Numbered from the stretch's first letter, positions 51,620 to 61,373 are shown. The stretch: DNA of 64,000 nt from Roseovarius pacificus (GCF_900142665.1 NZ_FRBR01000011.1:62001-126000), one strand, 5' to 3'. Numbers and translations are program-made. The notes: generated by a model from the letters alone, not told the origin.

Positions 51620-53490
51620 GGCGCATTCTCCCGTTCTTCAGAGGTCGTCTCGATTGCGTTAAATGCCGGGCGCGATGCAGCGAAACCAATCCCGATAAGG
51701 ATCAGCACAGCGCCAACAACATCTGTGGAGATACCCGGGATCAGCATCAGCAACGCACCTGCGGCCAGCGGCAAACGCGAGGCAAACGCGATCCTCCGCC
51801 ACAGCGAACCAACAATCGCGCCGGCAAGAGCAACAACACCGACGATGGCCGTTGCAACAGAAACAAGTATTTCCAACCATCCGCCCTGCAACACGAGCGC
51901 CGGGTCGAGGACGAACATGTAGGGTACGATGAAAGCCGGAACCGAAATCGCCAGCGCGGTCCATCCTGTGCGCGCGGGGTCAGCTTGCGCCACACCCCCA
52001 GCCGCATATGCCGCTACAGCCACAGGCGGGGTCACATTGCCAAGAATTGCAAAGTAAAAAACGAACAAGTGCGCCGGGATCGGTGCGACTCCAAGCGACA
52101 CCAGCGCCGGAATAGTCACTCCGGCCTGCACGAGATAGGCCGCCACCGTCGGCAACCCCATCCCGAGAATCAGTGACGACAACATTGTCAAAACGAGCGC
52201 CGCCCAAAGCGATTGCCCGGCCAAGTGCAGAATCGCGTTATTAAGCGTGAGTCCGAGCCCCGTTAGGCTCAACACCCCGACGATCATCCCGGACGCGGCA
52301 CAGGCCACGGCAACCGGACCCATCGCCCGCGCAGCGGCCTCGATGCCTTCTAGAATCCGCCGAGGAAGTTGCACGATCTCACCACGAAACAGCATGTAGG
52401 AAGCGGCAACGACAAGCACCGAGACGCTCCCCAAAACACCGGCCCGCATCGGAGAAAAAGCAAACACCGCCGCCGCCACAACGCCGATCGGCACCAGATA
52501 GAGCACCCCAGTCCAGAGCCCGCCCTCAATACGCTCACCTGAACGAGTGATCCCCTGACGCACGGCTTCAAAGTGCACGGCACAGAATATCCCAAGATAA
52601 AACAGGAAGGCCGGAACCACCGCCGATACCGCGATGTCCTGATAAGGGCGGCCAACGAATTCTGCGATAACAAAAGCCGTTGCCCCCATAACCGGCGGCA
52701 TCAGTTGTCCTCCGGAAGACGCCGCCGCTTCGACTGCTGCCGCGAAATGCGGACGGTAACCGTTGCGCTTCATCAACGGGATGGTGATAGCACCGGTCGT
52801 CACGACATTGGCTACGGCAGAGCCCGAGATCGTACCCATCATTGCGGAGCCAACGATTGCCGCCTTGGCCGGTCCACCGCGTAGACGGCCTGTCATAGCC
52901 AGTGCGAGATCAATCAGGAACTTGCCCCCACCGCAGCGATCAAGCAACGCACCGAAGAATACGAAAAGAAAGATATAGGTCGCCGAGACCCCAAGCGGGA
53001 TGCCAAACACCCCTTCCTTCGTATAATAGAGGTGATCCACGATCCACGAGAGACCGAAGCCGCGATGACCGAACGCCCCCGGCAAAACCTGCCCCAGGGC
53101 GACATAGATCAAAAATACAACGATGATCAGGCCAAATGCCCACCCCATCATCAAGATTGCCACGGCCAACAGTCCCGCCATACCGAGCAGCGCCATCACG
53201 ATAGAAAGCCCGTCGAGAGGCGTGACATATGCCATTCGGTTGGCAAAAAAATCTGCATTCACAAGGTTATAGATTAGCGAAATCGACAACATGACACTCG
53301 CCACCGCCATGATTTTATGGCGCAAGTCGCCTGCCTGCCTGTCCCTGCTCAGCACAAAAGCGGTTGTCGCAGCGAGCACCAAAAGCAGATGGGTATTCCG
53401 CTGGGTGAAGCTCTCAAAAACGCCGCTGGTGGCCGTCCAGAAGTGAAAGGCTGCGAGCAAGATACTTGCCGCGATGGCAACATGTCTCAC
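51616..53490 (-). CDS. TAXI-TRAP transporter fused permease
   Basis: I use the GTG at 53490, 7 bases after AAAGGAG, giving 624 residues; a GTG 19 codons earlier has no good ribosome site. About 16-18 membrane helices are visible, with the 4-helix small-subunit part fused before the DctM-like part (ATYIFLFVFFGALLDRCGGGKFLIDLALAMTGRLRGGPAKAAIVGSAMMGTISGS region). Fused permeases serve TAXI-type binding proteins, and one is encoded 71 bases upstream. It would import the acid degraded by the downstream enzymes. Confidence 0.92.
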   Translation of the reverse strand: MRHVAIAASILLAAFHFWTATSGVFESFTQRNTHLLLVLAATTAFVLSRDRQAGDLRHKIMAVASVMLSISLIYNLVNADFFANRMAYVTPLDGLSIVMALLGMAGLLAVAILMMGWAFGLIIVVFLIYVALGQVLPGAFGHRGFGLSWIVDHLYYTKEGVFGIPLGVSATYIFLFVFFGALLDRCGGGKFLIDLALAMTGRLRGGPAKAAIVGSAMMGTISGSAVANVVTTGAITIPLMKRNGYRPHFAAAVEAAASSGGQLMPPVMGATAFVIAEFVGRPYQDIAVSAVVPAFLFYLGIFCAVHFEAVRQGITRSGERIEGGLWTGVLYLVPIGVVAAAVFAFSPMRAGVLGSVSVLVVAASYMLFRGEIVQLPRRILEGIEAAARAMGPVAVACAASGMIVGVLSLTGLGLTLNNAILHLAGQSLWAALVLTMLSSLILGMGLPTVAAYLVQAGVTIPALVSLGVAPIPAHLFVFYFAILGNVTPPVAVAAYAAGGVAQADPARTGWTALAISVPAFIVPYMFVLDPALVLQGGWLEILVSVATAIVGVVALAGAIVGSLWRRIAFASRLPLAAGALLMLIPGISTDVVGAVLILIGIGFAASRPAFNAIETTSEERENAP

Positions 53491-53561
53491 GTTCTGTCTC
53501 CTTTTCGGAGTAAGCCAGCCACGCGTTCTGACACGCAACCGGCCCACATCTTCGACCGTGT

Positions 53562-54500
53562 TTACTGCTGACCGAAGTAGGCGGCTGCACCGGGATGGAG
53601 CTCTGCCCCGATACCGTTAGCAGCCGTGTCTGGCCCAAAATTATTCAAGGCTGCGTTGACCGCGTGAAGCTTCTCCGCGTTCTCAACAATCGCGCGCGTG
53701 ATTTTCTCCACCAGATCTGCGTCGAGATCAGCGTTGGCGATCAGAACGTTGTTCATACCGATGGCCGGAACAGGCTCGTCTTGCCCCTTGTAGGTGCCGC
53801 CCGGAATTTCAACGCTGACATAGCCACCGTTTTTCTCTTTCAGTTTCGAGATGCTTTCCTCGTCCATCGGGATCAGGCGTACACCACTACCAAGCGCAGC
53901 TTCGGTGATTGCCCCCGACGGAACCGAAAGGATTCCGCAGAACACATCGAGATGCCCGTCCTTGAGTTGCATCGAGGCATCGGCATATGACAACCGCTCA
54001 ACACGGTCCATGTCGTCATAAGACAACCCGTTGAGATCGAGAATGGCGTGCGTCAGAACATCGGTCGCCCCCCCGACGACGCCTGGATTGATCACCTTGC
54101 CCGAAAAGTCCGAAATCGTTTGGATATCGCTGTCCGCGGAAACCGCCATTTGATAAGGTGCCGGGTAAAACCCAACGATCCCGCGAATATTGTCCTGCGT
54201 GGCCGGGAAAGAATCGCCAACACCTTCAATCGCATCCACATTCGACGTCGAAAGCGAAAGCGCCAGATCGTATTGTCCCGCATTCGTGCCAAGGATATTT
54301 GCCACGGTCACGCCATTTACGACGCTAACGCGAGTGCCGGGTATTTCCTCTTCGATGATTTTGGCCAGCGCCGCGCCCAACGGATACCACGTCCCTCCCG
54401 AGGGACCCGAGGCCAGCGTCAGGTTCTGCGCCTGTACGCTGCCTGCAAAACATGTCATGCCAGCCAGCACAAATGCTTTAAGCGTTCTTATCTTCATCAT
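53562..54500 (-). CDS. TAXI-family TRAP substrate-binding protein
   Basis: The 312-residue protein has a signal peptide (1-24, cleavage after VQA) and the TAXI hallmark LASGPSGGTWYPLGAALAKIIEE, then AGQYDLALSLSTSNVDAIEG. It binds an organic anion in the periplasm for the fused permease. It follows the iclR gene by 24 bases, so the regulator and transporter are co-transcribed. The ligand is unknown. Confidence 0.92.
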   Translation of the reverse strand: MMKIRTLKAFVLAGMTCFAGSVQAQNLTLASGPSGGTWYPLGAALAKIIEEEIPGTRVSVVNGVTVANILGTNAGQYDLALSLSTSNVDAIEGVGDSFPATQDNIRGIVGFYPAPYQMAVSADSDIQTISDFSGKVINPGVVGGATDVLTHAILDLNGLSYDDMDRVERLSYADASMQLKDGHLDVFCGILSVPSGAITEAALGSGVRLIPMDEESISKLKEKNGGYVSVEIPGGTYKGQDEPVPAIGMNNVLIANADLDADLVEKITRAIVENAEKLHAVNAALNNFGPDTAANGIGAELHPGAAAYFGQQ

Positions 54501-54524
54501 TTCCTCCTCCTTGATGATTGACCG

Positions 54525-55439
54525 TCATACGGCTTCGCCGTCCCGCCCATCGCTTTCGTGCTGATCAACGAGCCGACCCGACCCGGCTGTTAGTTGCGCT
54601 TCAACCATTGCAGCTGCCTCCCGCAAAGCGGAGATAGCCAAATCACGGCGACTACCCGCAAGCCGCTCGGAAATCGCCGCGACAGACAGTGCACCAACAA
54701 CAACGCCTGACGGATCACGCACGGGAATGCCCATGCCCGTCATGCCCTGAACGACAAAACCGGGAAGGTCTGTGTAGCCATCTGCGCGCGCCTGCTCGAC
54801 CGCCGCGGCAATGTCCTCGACTTCGACGCGGTACTTCCCAAGCCTCCCGCGCTGCATCTCGATCAGACGGTTCCGCTCCTCTTCTTGCTCCCAAGCCAAG
54901 AGTGCCAGGCTGCCCGCCCCTACACCCAACGGCCGCCGACCACCGACATTGAGCGACAACGCTTGAATCGGATAAGAGCCAATGTTTCGGCTAACACAGA
55001 GGGAATCGAGCCCATTTGGCACGGAGAGAAAAGCAACGTCCTCAAGCCGTTCAGACAGCATTCCAAGCGCCGGCCGAGCCGCTTGCCGCAACCGTGTCGT
55101 CGTCAGCGGCGTACCAAAGCTAGCGCGGAAATCGTCGGAAATCCGATAGCACCGGTTCCTGTCACGATCGACAACTCCAAGGCCGATCAACGTCGAAAGC
55201 ATACGCGACGTTGATGTTTTATGCATACTGAGCGCTTCTGAAATATCGCGCAACCGCAGCCCCGGCTCAGGTGCGGCACCGATCAAACGCAGCACAGCAA
55301 CAGCGCGGGTAACGCCCATCATCGCATTGCCGGACGTGTCTCCCACCGTCGATGGAGCAGACGACGGGGTGGCACCGGCCTGACCGCCTGATCCGCCACC
55401 TGCTTGGCCAGTTGATCTTTTATCTGTTTCAGTCATCAT
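54525..55439 (-). CDS. IclR-family transcriptional regulator
   Basis: The ATG at 55439 follows GAGGGG and gives 304 residues. A low-complexity Gly/Ser/Thr-rich lead of about 35 residues precedes the winged helix (about 40-105; GLRLRDISEALSMHKTSTSRMLSTLIGLGVVDRD) and the effector domain (115-285; GVGAGSLALLAW, GMTGMGIPVRDPSGVVVGALSVAAI). The lead is unusual. It is the first gene of the downstream operon, and a 17-bp palindrome at 55514-55530 upstream recurs before the next operon, so it may control both. Confidence 0.88.
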   Translation of the reverse strand: MMTETDKRSTGQAGGGSGGQAGATPSSAPSTVGDTSGNAMMGVTRAVAVLRLIGAAPEPGLRLRDISEALSMHKTSTSRMLSTLIGLGVVDRDRNRCYRISDDFRASFGTPLTTTRLRQAARPALGMLSERLEDVAFLSVPNGLDSLCVSRNIGSYPIQALSLNVGGRRPLGVGAGSLALLAWEQEEERNRLIEMQRGRLGKYRVEVEDIAAAVEQARADGYTDLPGFVVQGMTGMGIPVRDPSGVVVGALSVAAISERLAGSRRDLAISALREAAAMVEAQLTAGSGRLVDQHESDGRDGEAV

Positions 55440-55513
55440 ATTCCCCTCAACGAAACACATTCACCGCAGCATTCAACGCAAAACCATAGTGTTAGAGAAC
55501 TATCAGAACATTC

Positions 55514-55530
55514 GTTTCGTTCAGCGCAAC
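55514..55530. promoter_or_regulatory. 17-bp IclR-type operator candidate upstream of iclR
   Basis: GTTTCGTTCAGCGCAAC differs at one base from the site at 62665-62681. It lies 75 bases upstream of the iclR start, in the 101-bp gap after the AtuA small gene. A further CGAAAC half-site is at 55451-55456, next to the ribosome binding site. Autoregulation by the IclR protein is the simplest reading. Confidence 0.6.
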
Positions 55531-55540
55531 ATTTTGCACC

Positions 55541-55879
55541 TCAGCGCAGACGCACCTCAAGCGCGGCAGGAACAGCAATCGGAATATCGAGCACCGCAGC
55601 GGCAAGCGTTTTGCCGTAATTGTCCAAACACAAATTTCGTGACACACCGCCGCCCAATGCGCCTTCGCAAACGAAATTCAGAACGCCCAGCCCATCAACT
55701 TCGTATCTATGTACGGGCCCGGTAAACGCAGTCCCGAACCGAGCAGCCACGCGCTCGGCGGTTAGTTGCTCTCGAAGAAGTGGATAAAATGCAGGATCAT
55801 AGGCTATTACAGCAATGTTCGAGGTATTGCCCTTATCTCCCGACCGGGTATGTGCCAACCGGCGAAGCATGACATCCAT
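55541..55879 (-). CDS. AtuA-related small protein (second copy)
   Basis: The 112-residue protein begins MDVMLRRLAHTRSGDKGNTSNIAVIAYD and shares HTRSGDKGN and the C-terminal LDNYGKTLAAAVLDIPI pattern with the copy at 17265. GGAGG stands just before its ATG. It follows the AtuA-family gene by 9 bases and presumably forms a complex with it. It is the last gene of the upstream TRAP/cyclase operon. Confidence 0.85.
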   Translation of the reverse strand: MDVMLRRLAHTRSGDKGNTSNIAVIAYDPAFYPLLREQLTAERVAARFGTAFTGPVHRYEVDGLGVLNFVCEGALGGGVSRNLCLDNYGKTLAAAVLDIPIAVPAALEVRLR

Positions 55880-55888
55880 TGCAGCCTC

Positions 55889-57232
55889 CTAAACGAATTC
55901 AACCCGGCCCGATGCCGCTGTTTTGTCGACCAGCGCCGACCAGATGCCGACCACCTCGCGCACTCGTTCCTGAAACGGTACACGTTTCCCTGTCGACGCA
56001 ATCCCGGACACAGCCATACCGTCGACCTCACGCCCAACCTTCAACGCTTCAGCGCGATCCAGACAACGCGCGGCGACCCGGACGGCAACCTCATAGGGTT
56101 CGCAACCGGGCTCTGGTGAGGCCGCGCCGTGAATCGCATCGACCCCCAAAATGTCTATACGCAAATCCTCGGCCTTAAGCCCCACAATGGCGAAACGTTC
56201 CATCAGGATGTGGCGCGCCAACTCGGCTTTCGCGCGCGCACCGGGTCCGGCATAAAAAAACATATCTTCACCGATGAACCCTTCATGCGCCCCAACGGAA
56301 ACCTTGTAACTTCCCGTCGCAGGCTTGCCTGATATGCCACTTAGACGAACCTGGTCGGGTCCAGTCTCCTCAATCACAGCAGTTGTAAAATCCACGATGA
56401 CATCAGGCGTGATGTAATTCGCCGGATCGTGCACCTCGTAGAACATCTGTTCAAGAACGGTGCGTCGGTCGAGGAGCCCGCCAGTTCCGGCAATCTTTGT
56501 AAACGTCGCGCTTCCATCCGGCTCGACTTCAGCAATCGGAAAACCGAGATTCCACGGCTCAGGAATGTCCTTCACGCCGGGATCGGCGAAATACCCGCCG
56601 GTAAGCTGCGCGCCGCATTCCAGCAAATGTCCTATCGCCGCTCCACGGGCGAGGCGCGTAGCATCATTGCGGTCCCAGTCAAAACCATAAATCATCGGCG
56701 CAAGAAACAAGGAAGGATCGGCCACTCGCCCGGTAATCACGACATCCGCCCCTGCTTCTAACGCCTCCACAATCGCATCTGCACCAAGATAGACCTCGGC
56801 CGAAATCAGGTTTTCTCTAAGTGAGGCCAACGGCGCACCAGTCTCAAGGATAGGGGCTTGCGACCCACACACCGTATCGGTGATGACCGACCCCGTGACC
56901 GCGGCAACTTTCCAGTCCCTCCGCCCCAGGGCATCAAGCATCCGGCGAACCGTATGTGCGGCACCCAGTGGATTGATCCAGCCTTGGTTCGAAATGATCC
57001 GCGTGCCGTTTTGGATACAATGCGGCAAGACGGCGTTCATCCGATCCTCCAGATAAGTGTCGTAACCAGCAAAACCCTCATCCGAACGCGCCCGGACCTG
57101 CGCTGTGGAAATCGTCGCCTCGGCCATGGTTTCAAAGCACAAGTAGTCCAGACGACCTTCGCGCGCGCTCAACTCTGCCGGAGAAATCCTATCGCCCCAC
57201 CAACCCGAGCCACTGCCAATCCTGATATGCAT
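55889..57232 (-). CDS. AtuA-family protein (DUF1446, second copy)
   Basis: The ATG at 57232 (MHIRIGSGSGWWGDRISPAE) follows GAGGGGAG and gives 447 residues, like the copy at 17588. TGRVADPSLFLAPM and GGYFADPGVKD are the same signature stretches. It is cytoplasmic. Two AtuA pairs in separate catabolic operons of one window suggest that the protein does a general step on different acids. Confidence 0.86.
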   Translation of the reverse strand: MHIRIGSGSGWWGDRISPAELSAREGRLDYLCFETMAEATISTAQVRARSDEGFAGYDTYLEDRMNAVLPHCIQNGTRIISNQGWINPLGAAHTVRRMLDALGRRDWKVAAVTGSVITDTVCGSQAPILETGAPLASLRENLISAEVYLGADAIVEALEAGADVVITGRVADPSLFLAPMIYGFDWDRNDATRLARGAAIGHLLECGAQLTGGYFADPGVKDIPEPWNLGFPIAEVEPDGSATFTKIAGTGGLLDRRTVLEQMFYEVHDPANYITPDVIVDFTTAVIEETGPDQVRLSGISGKPATGSYKVSVGAHEGFIGEDMFFYAGPGARAKAELARHILMERFAIVGLKAEDLRIDILGVDAIHGAASPEPGCEPYEVAVRVAARCLDRAEALKVGREVDGMAVSGIASTGKRVPFQERVREVVGIWSALVDKTAASGRVEFV

Positions 57233-57267
57233 TTGATCGCTCCCCTCTCGTGACGATCCATCGGTCA

Positions 57268-58359
57268 TCACGGCAGAAATCGTTCCTGGCGATAAATCCC
57301 GAACCACTTTCGAAACATGTCCTCGGTATCAATGCATTCGTGAAACCCCGCCTGTCGGATTTTAATCGTGCTCGCGATCACAGGATTGGGCGCCGTCTCT
57401 TTGCCCGTAGCCATCTGCCAGTCTGTGTAGCCAAGGCTCTGCCCCACCACCTTGCGAATATCGCGTGGCGCGCGCAGCCCCTGTTCATCGACAATCGCGG
57501 CCCAATCCTCAGGGCCCGTTCCATCCAGAAGAGTTTCGAGAAAGAGTGGACGCGCCTCCCCCATCTTCATTTCGAGCGCATCGCATATCGCCGGCCAGAC
57601 GTTCTGCCAGATGAAGACATCGCCATTGTCGATATTAAAGATTTCGTTGCGGGCCGTTGGCGCTGTTGCAGCCCATGCACACGCCCGTGCGATCAGGTCC
57701 GCGTCCACCGCCTGATTGATCCGTTCCGGCCCGCCGGGATAGTGCAGCGGCTCACCCCGCCGACGCTGAAGCGCCGCATACACGCCAATCGCCGAAATCG
57801 GGTTCATATTGCTGCCGAAGGCTCCGCCAAACACGATCCGGGGTCGCAAAACTGTAAACGCCCAACCTTGCCCGGCTTGCTTTTCGCGCAAGTAGTCCTC
57901 TTGCAACCAATAGAAGTTCTTGTGCTGATGACGCGGCCACTTCTCTTTTGCGGGAATGGGCACTTGCGTTTCGATATGGCTGCCATAGGCTTTTGACCCC
58001 TGAAACAACGTAACATGCTCAAGCGGGCTATCCCCAGCCAAGAGCGGCTCCATCACATTGCGCAGCATTCGGTCGTTATTCGTCATTTGCTCCGGGTCGC
58101 GCCAACCTTCGATCAAGGCATCGGGCTTTTCGTAAACAGCGGCGTAGAGCACATGAGTGATGTCACTCAGAGCGCCCAGGGCTAAAGCGCAGGCTTGCGT
58201 ATCGAGCAAATCAAGACTCAAAAACCTGTCATCCCCCTCGGGAACCCGCCGCGCCACCGGCAACACCGACCATCCCTCCGACTCACCAAAATGCCGCAGT
58301 GCCGCCTGCCCGATCACGCCGGTTGCGCCAAGGATCAAAATCTTTCTCTTCTCAGTCAT
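57268..58359 (-). CDS. PRISE-like SDR (progesterone 5-beta-reductase/iridoid-synthase-like) family protein
   Basis: The 363-residue extended SDR has GATGVIG (11-17), a lysine in FQGSKAYGSH and a tyrosine in NFYWLQEDYL. In PRISE enzymes the catalytic Lys and Tyr stand in comparable KxY and NFYY-ED motifs, and they reduce activated C=C bonds of enones. A reductase of an unsaturated terpenoid-like keto compound would fit the AtuA neighbourhood, but an ordinary epimerase-type role is not excluded. It lies between DctM (15 bases) and AtuA (35 bases). Confidence 0.75.
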   Translation of the reverse strand: MTEKRKILILGATGVIGQAALRHFGESEGWSVLPVARRVPEGDDRFLSLDLLDTQACALALGALSDITHVLYAAVYEKPDALIEGWRDPEQMTNNDRMLRNVMEPLLAGDSPLEHVTLFQGSKAYGSHIETQVPIPAKEKWPRHQHKNFYWLQEDYLREKQAGQGWAFTVLRPRIVFGGAFGSNMNPISAIGVYAALQRRRGEPLHYPGGPERINQAVDADLIARACAWAATAPTARNEIFNIDNGDVFIWQNVWPAICDALEMKMGEARPLFLETLLDGTGPEDWAAIVDEQGLRAPRDIRKVVGQSLGYTDWQMATGKETAPNPVIASTIKIRQAGFHECIDTEDMFRKWFGIYRQERFLP

Positions 58360-58374
58360 TAGATATCCCCCGGA

Positions 58375-59649
58375 TCATTTCATTGTATTTGGCAGCCAGA
58401 GCGTAATCTCGGGCCAGACGACAAGCGCGATCACCACGATCAGCACAGCTAGAATGGGTCTGAGCACACCCGCGAAGCAGTCACGCAGAGGGATGCCAGA
58501 CACTGAAGACACAACGAAAACGTTCATCCCAACCGGCGGTGTAACGATGCCAATCTCAGCCAACAGGATGATCACGATCCCGAACCAAATTGGATCGAGC
58601 CCAAGATGCTGCACCACCGGAAGCATCACCGGGACGGTCAAGATCAGGATCGAGATAAGATCCAGAAACAGCCCAAGAAACAGGTAAATGAGTACAATTG
58701 CCCCGAGCACCAGCGCGAGCGGCACGTCTGATCCGCCAACCGCCGACGCAAGATTCCGCGCGATGCCCGACATCGTGATGAAATATCCGAAGATCTGTGC
58801 GCATACGATGATCAGCCCAATCATGGCTGTGACGGCGCACGTATTTGCAAAGGCCTGTTTCAGCCCATCAAATGTGCAAGTCCGCGTCGCCAGCGCAAAG
58901 ACAAAGGCAGCAAGCGCGCCAACTGCTGAGGACTCAACTGGCGTCGCAACCCCCGTATAAATGAGCCCTGTCACCGCTCCAAACAGACAGAGAAACGGCA
59001 TCGCCACGCGGAGAGAAGCCAACCTTTCCTTCCAGCTGTGTTGAACTGCGTTTTCTCGCCGTGGGGTCGTTAGCCAGATCGTCAGCGATAGCACCAGCGT
59101 AACGAACAGCCCTGGAACGATCCCCGCAATCAAGAGCGCCGAGATATTTGTGCCACTCAAAAGACCATAGAAAATCAACGCAACACTCGGCGGGATCAAC
59201 ATGGCGATTGTGCCTGCCATCGACACAATGCCGGCGGCCGTGCGCGGCTCTACGCCATCTTCCAACATCGCGGGAATGCTGGTTCGTGCCAGCGTCGCCG
59301 CCGCCGCCGTGCTTGACCCTGAAACGGCACCAAACAGCGCCCCGGTTACAACTGTGGAAATGCCAAGTCCGCCTTTCAAACGCCCAGCCCACACCGAGAC
59401 AGCACGAAATAAGTTGCTTGATATGCCACTCATTCCAATGAACTCCGCCATCAAAATGAACATTGGAATGGTCAAGAGCTCATAGCTCGCCAGTGAGGAC
59501 TTCGGAGCCGTCGACAGAATTCCGATCAACGAGGGCATTCCTTTGAGAAGGTAAATTCCCACAACCCCAGCCAAGGCGAGGCTCAACGCCACCGGGATAC
59601 TCAACACGAGCAGGATCAACAGCAATGCGATAGGCAGAACGATATCCAT
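58375..59649 (-). CDS. TRAP transporter large permease subunit (DctM-like), third system
   Basis: The ATG at 59649 (MDIVLPIALLLILL) gives 424 residues; the TTG three codons earlier is less likely. About 12 helices with FGAVSGSSTAAAATLARTSIPAM, IAMLIPPSVALIFYG, VATPVESSAVGA and GIVTPPVGMNVFV, all DctM landmarks. It follows dctQ by 5 bases. Its operon also encodes a cyclase-type hydrolase, a PRISE-like reductase and an AtuA pair. Confidence 0.92.
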   Translation of the reverse strand: MDIVLPIALLLILLVLSIPVALSLALAGVVGIYLLKGMPSLIGILSTAPKSSLASYELLTIPMFILMAEFIGMSGISSNLFRAVSVWAGRLKGGLGISTVVTGALFGAVSGSSTAAAATLARTSIPAMLEDGVEPRTAAGIVSMAGTIAMLIPPSVALIFYGLLSGTNISALLIAGIVPGLFVTLVLSLTIWLTTPRRENAVQHSWKERLASLRVAMPFLCLFGAVTGLIYTGVATPVESSAVGALAAFVFALATRTCTFDGLKQAFANTCAVTAMIGLIIVCAQIFGYFITMSGIARNLASAVGGSDVPLALVLGAIVLIYLFLGLFLDLISILILTVPVMLPVVQHLGLDPIWFGIVIILLAEIGIVTPPVGMNVFVVSSVSGIPLRDCFAGVLRPILAVLIVVIALVVWPEITLWLPNTMK

Positions 59650-59654
59650 CGTAA

Positions 59655-60200
59655 TCAATCCTCGAGAAAAGCGGCGCGCCAGGCGATAAGAACCAGCCTA
59701 ACGGAAAGCACCAGAAAGCTGCCGCTGATGATTGCGCCCGTGGGCCATGTCGGCCACCGCACAGATCCAAGCAGCGTCTCACCCGCCTCAAAGCTTGTCA
59801 TGGCCTCGTCAGCGATCAGCCACCCGATCACGGCGATGAGCGCCGCAGCAACCATCATCAGCGCCGGATAGACACCTCGCATCAAACGCCTGGGAAAGTT
59901 GTCAGCGAAGAAATCGACAGACAGATGTGCACCAATCCGCATCCCATGAGAAAAAGCGAGATAATAGGCTGCAGGCATCAGGTAGAGCATGACAAAATCA
60001 AAGGACCAGCCTAACGGACTGCTAAACCCATAGCGCAGAAAGACATCTACGGCGGTCAGGACCATGGCGACGGCAATGGCAATTGCACAGATAAAGAAAA
60101 GCAGACGTTCGATCACCGTCGTCGCGGTATCAATCTTATTGTAAATCCCGCGAAACAGGCCGCCACCGCCAGGGGATGGCGCGTCGGAAATGGAGTTCAT
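59655..60200 (-). CDS. TRAP transporter small permease subunit (DctQ-like), third system
   Basis: The ATG at 60200 (MNSISDAP) follows GGGAGC and gives 181 residues with four helices; LAFSHGMRIGAHLSVDFF is the conserved stretch between helices 2 and 3. It stands 102 bases after the DctP gene, and this gap can fold into a long hairpin. Confidence 0.88.
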   Translation of the reverse strand: MNSISDAPSPGGGGLFRGIYNKIDTATTVIERLLFFICAIAIAVAMVLTAVDVFLRYGFSSPLGWSFDFVMLYLMPAAYYLAFSHGMRIGAHLSVDFFADNFPRRLMRGVYPALMMVAAALIAVIGWLIADEAMTSFEAGETLLGSVRWPTWPTGAIISGSFLVLSVRLVLIAWRAAFLED

Positions 60201-60212
60201 GAATGTGCTCCC

Positions 60213-60271
60213 GATCTGGTATGATGCCACCGCCCGGAAGAGGCTGCGCGATGGTGGTTGGATGCCAGATC
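60213..60271 (-). other. hairpin between dctP and dctQ of the third TRAP system
   Basis: GATCTGG (60213-60219) pairs with CCAGATC (60265-60271), and inside, CCACC (60227-60231) pairs with GGTGG (60253-60257). It lies in the 102-bp gap after the binding-protein gene, where such structures can lower permease expression relative to the binding protein. Confidence 0.35.
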
Positions 60272-60302
60272 ACCCCGGCATCCAGTTTACCGCATGATCC
60301 GA

Positions 60303-61322
60303 CTAACGGTTTGCGATTTTGCGGAACTGATCATAGATGTCCTGGCTCGAAACTGGGCGCCCAGCCAGCCCCTCGATCCATTGCTCATGTACCTTTCCGA
60401 ACCGTTCCTCGGCTTTTGCGATCTCAGCGTCGGGCAGATCCAGCGGTTTAATGCCATGTACAGTTTCCAACCGCTCAAGACTCTCAGCCCAAGTCCGGTT
60501 AACAAAGTCGCAATAGTGATCAGTGGCGTATTTCCCGGCTTCGATGAGCGCCGTCTGTTCTGCCTCACTAAACCGGTTCCAGGTGCCTTCGCTGATCGAA
60601 TAGGTCACAACAAAGCTACCTGTACTGAGATTAGGCGTGACGTTATTCAGCGCTTCCTCAAGTCCCCAGTCCTCGACCAATGGAACCGGCCAAAGCAAAC
60701 CGTCAAGTGTTCCACGCGACAACGAGGGAAGCGTTTCAGATCCCGTCATCCGAATTGCGTTGGCCCCCAATTCCGTCGCTGTCATCTCCATCGGGCCGCC
60801 AGCCGTTCGGATATTCAGCCCTTCAATATCATCAAGCGCCGCAATCGGTGTCTCTGTCGTCAGAATGCTGTAAGGTCCAAGATTTCCGGCAAACAACAGC
60901 CGGATGCCGTTCGGTTTGAACTCGGCCTCATAGAGCGCTCCTCCGGGCTGAGCCATTTCATAAACCGCATTAGCCAGAGCACAGGAATCGAGCGGCATGC
61001 CCGGAAGCTCTGACACCGTCGTCAGCGGAAATTTGTCCGTGATATAAGCCGGCGATACGTGCGAAACATCTGCAACTCCGGTCTGAAGCAGACGTAGCAT
61101 CTCGCCGCCTTTGCCAAGCTGTTCAGCCGGAAAATACTCAAAGGTAATTTCCCCATCCGACAGCTCCGTTGCCTTGTCCATAAAGACCTGCGCTGCCTCA
61201 CGCGTCGTTGAGGCCGCCGGCACCTGCCAGTCGGCAAACGTCAGCGTCGTTTCGGCTGAAACCGCTTGTGCAGACATGCCTAGCGCCAACCCGATTGCAA
61301 ATTTGTACGTCGTCTTGATCAT
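60303..61322 (-). CDS. TRAP transporter substrate-binding protein (DctP-like), third system
   Basis: The 339-residue protein has a signal peptide (1-23, cleavage after VSA), LQTGVADVSHVSPAYI, and the ligand arginine in IEGLNIRTAGG. It binds an organic acid for the DctQM proteins encoded downstream. It follows the cyclase-family gene by 51 bases. The ligand is not recognisable; the enzymes around suggest a lactone- or enone-type acid. Confidence 0.9.
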   Translation of the reverse strand: MIKTTYKFAIGLALGMSAQAVSAETTLTFADWQVPAASTTREAAQVFMDKATELSDGEITFEYFPAEQLGKGGEMLRLLQTGVADVSHVSPAYITDKFPLTTVSELPGMPLDSCALANAVYEMAQPGGALYEAEFKPNGIRLLFAGNLGPYSILTTETPIAALDDIEGLNIRTAGGPMEMTATELGANAIRMTGSETLPSLSRGTLDGLLWPVPLVEDWGLEEALNNVTPNLSTGSFVVTYSISEGTWNRFSEAEQTALIEAGKYATDHYCDFVNRTWAESLERLETVHGIKPLDLPDAEIAKAEERFGKVHEQWIEGLAGRPVSSQDIYDQFRKIANR

Positions 61323-61373
61323 CTATTTTCCTCCCTTAAGTGACCAAAAAATATATCCGTGCCTGCCGACCCC

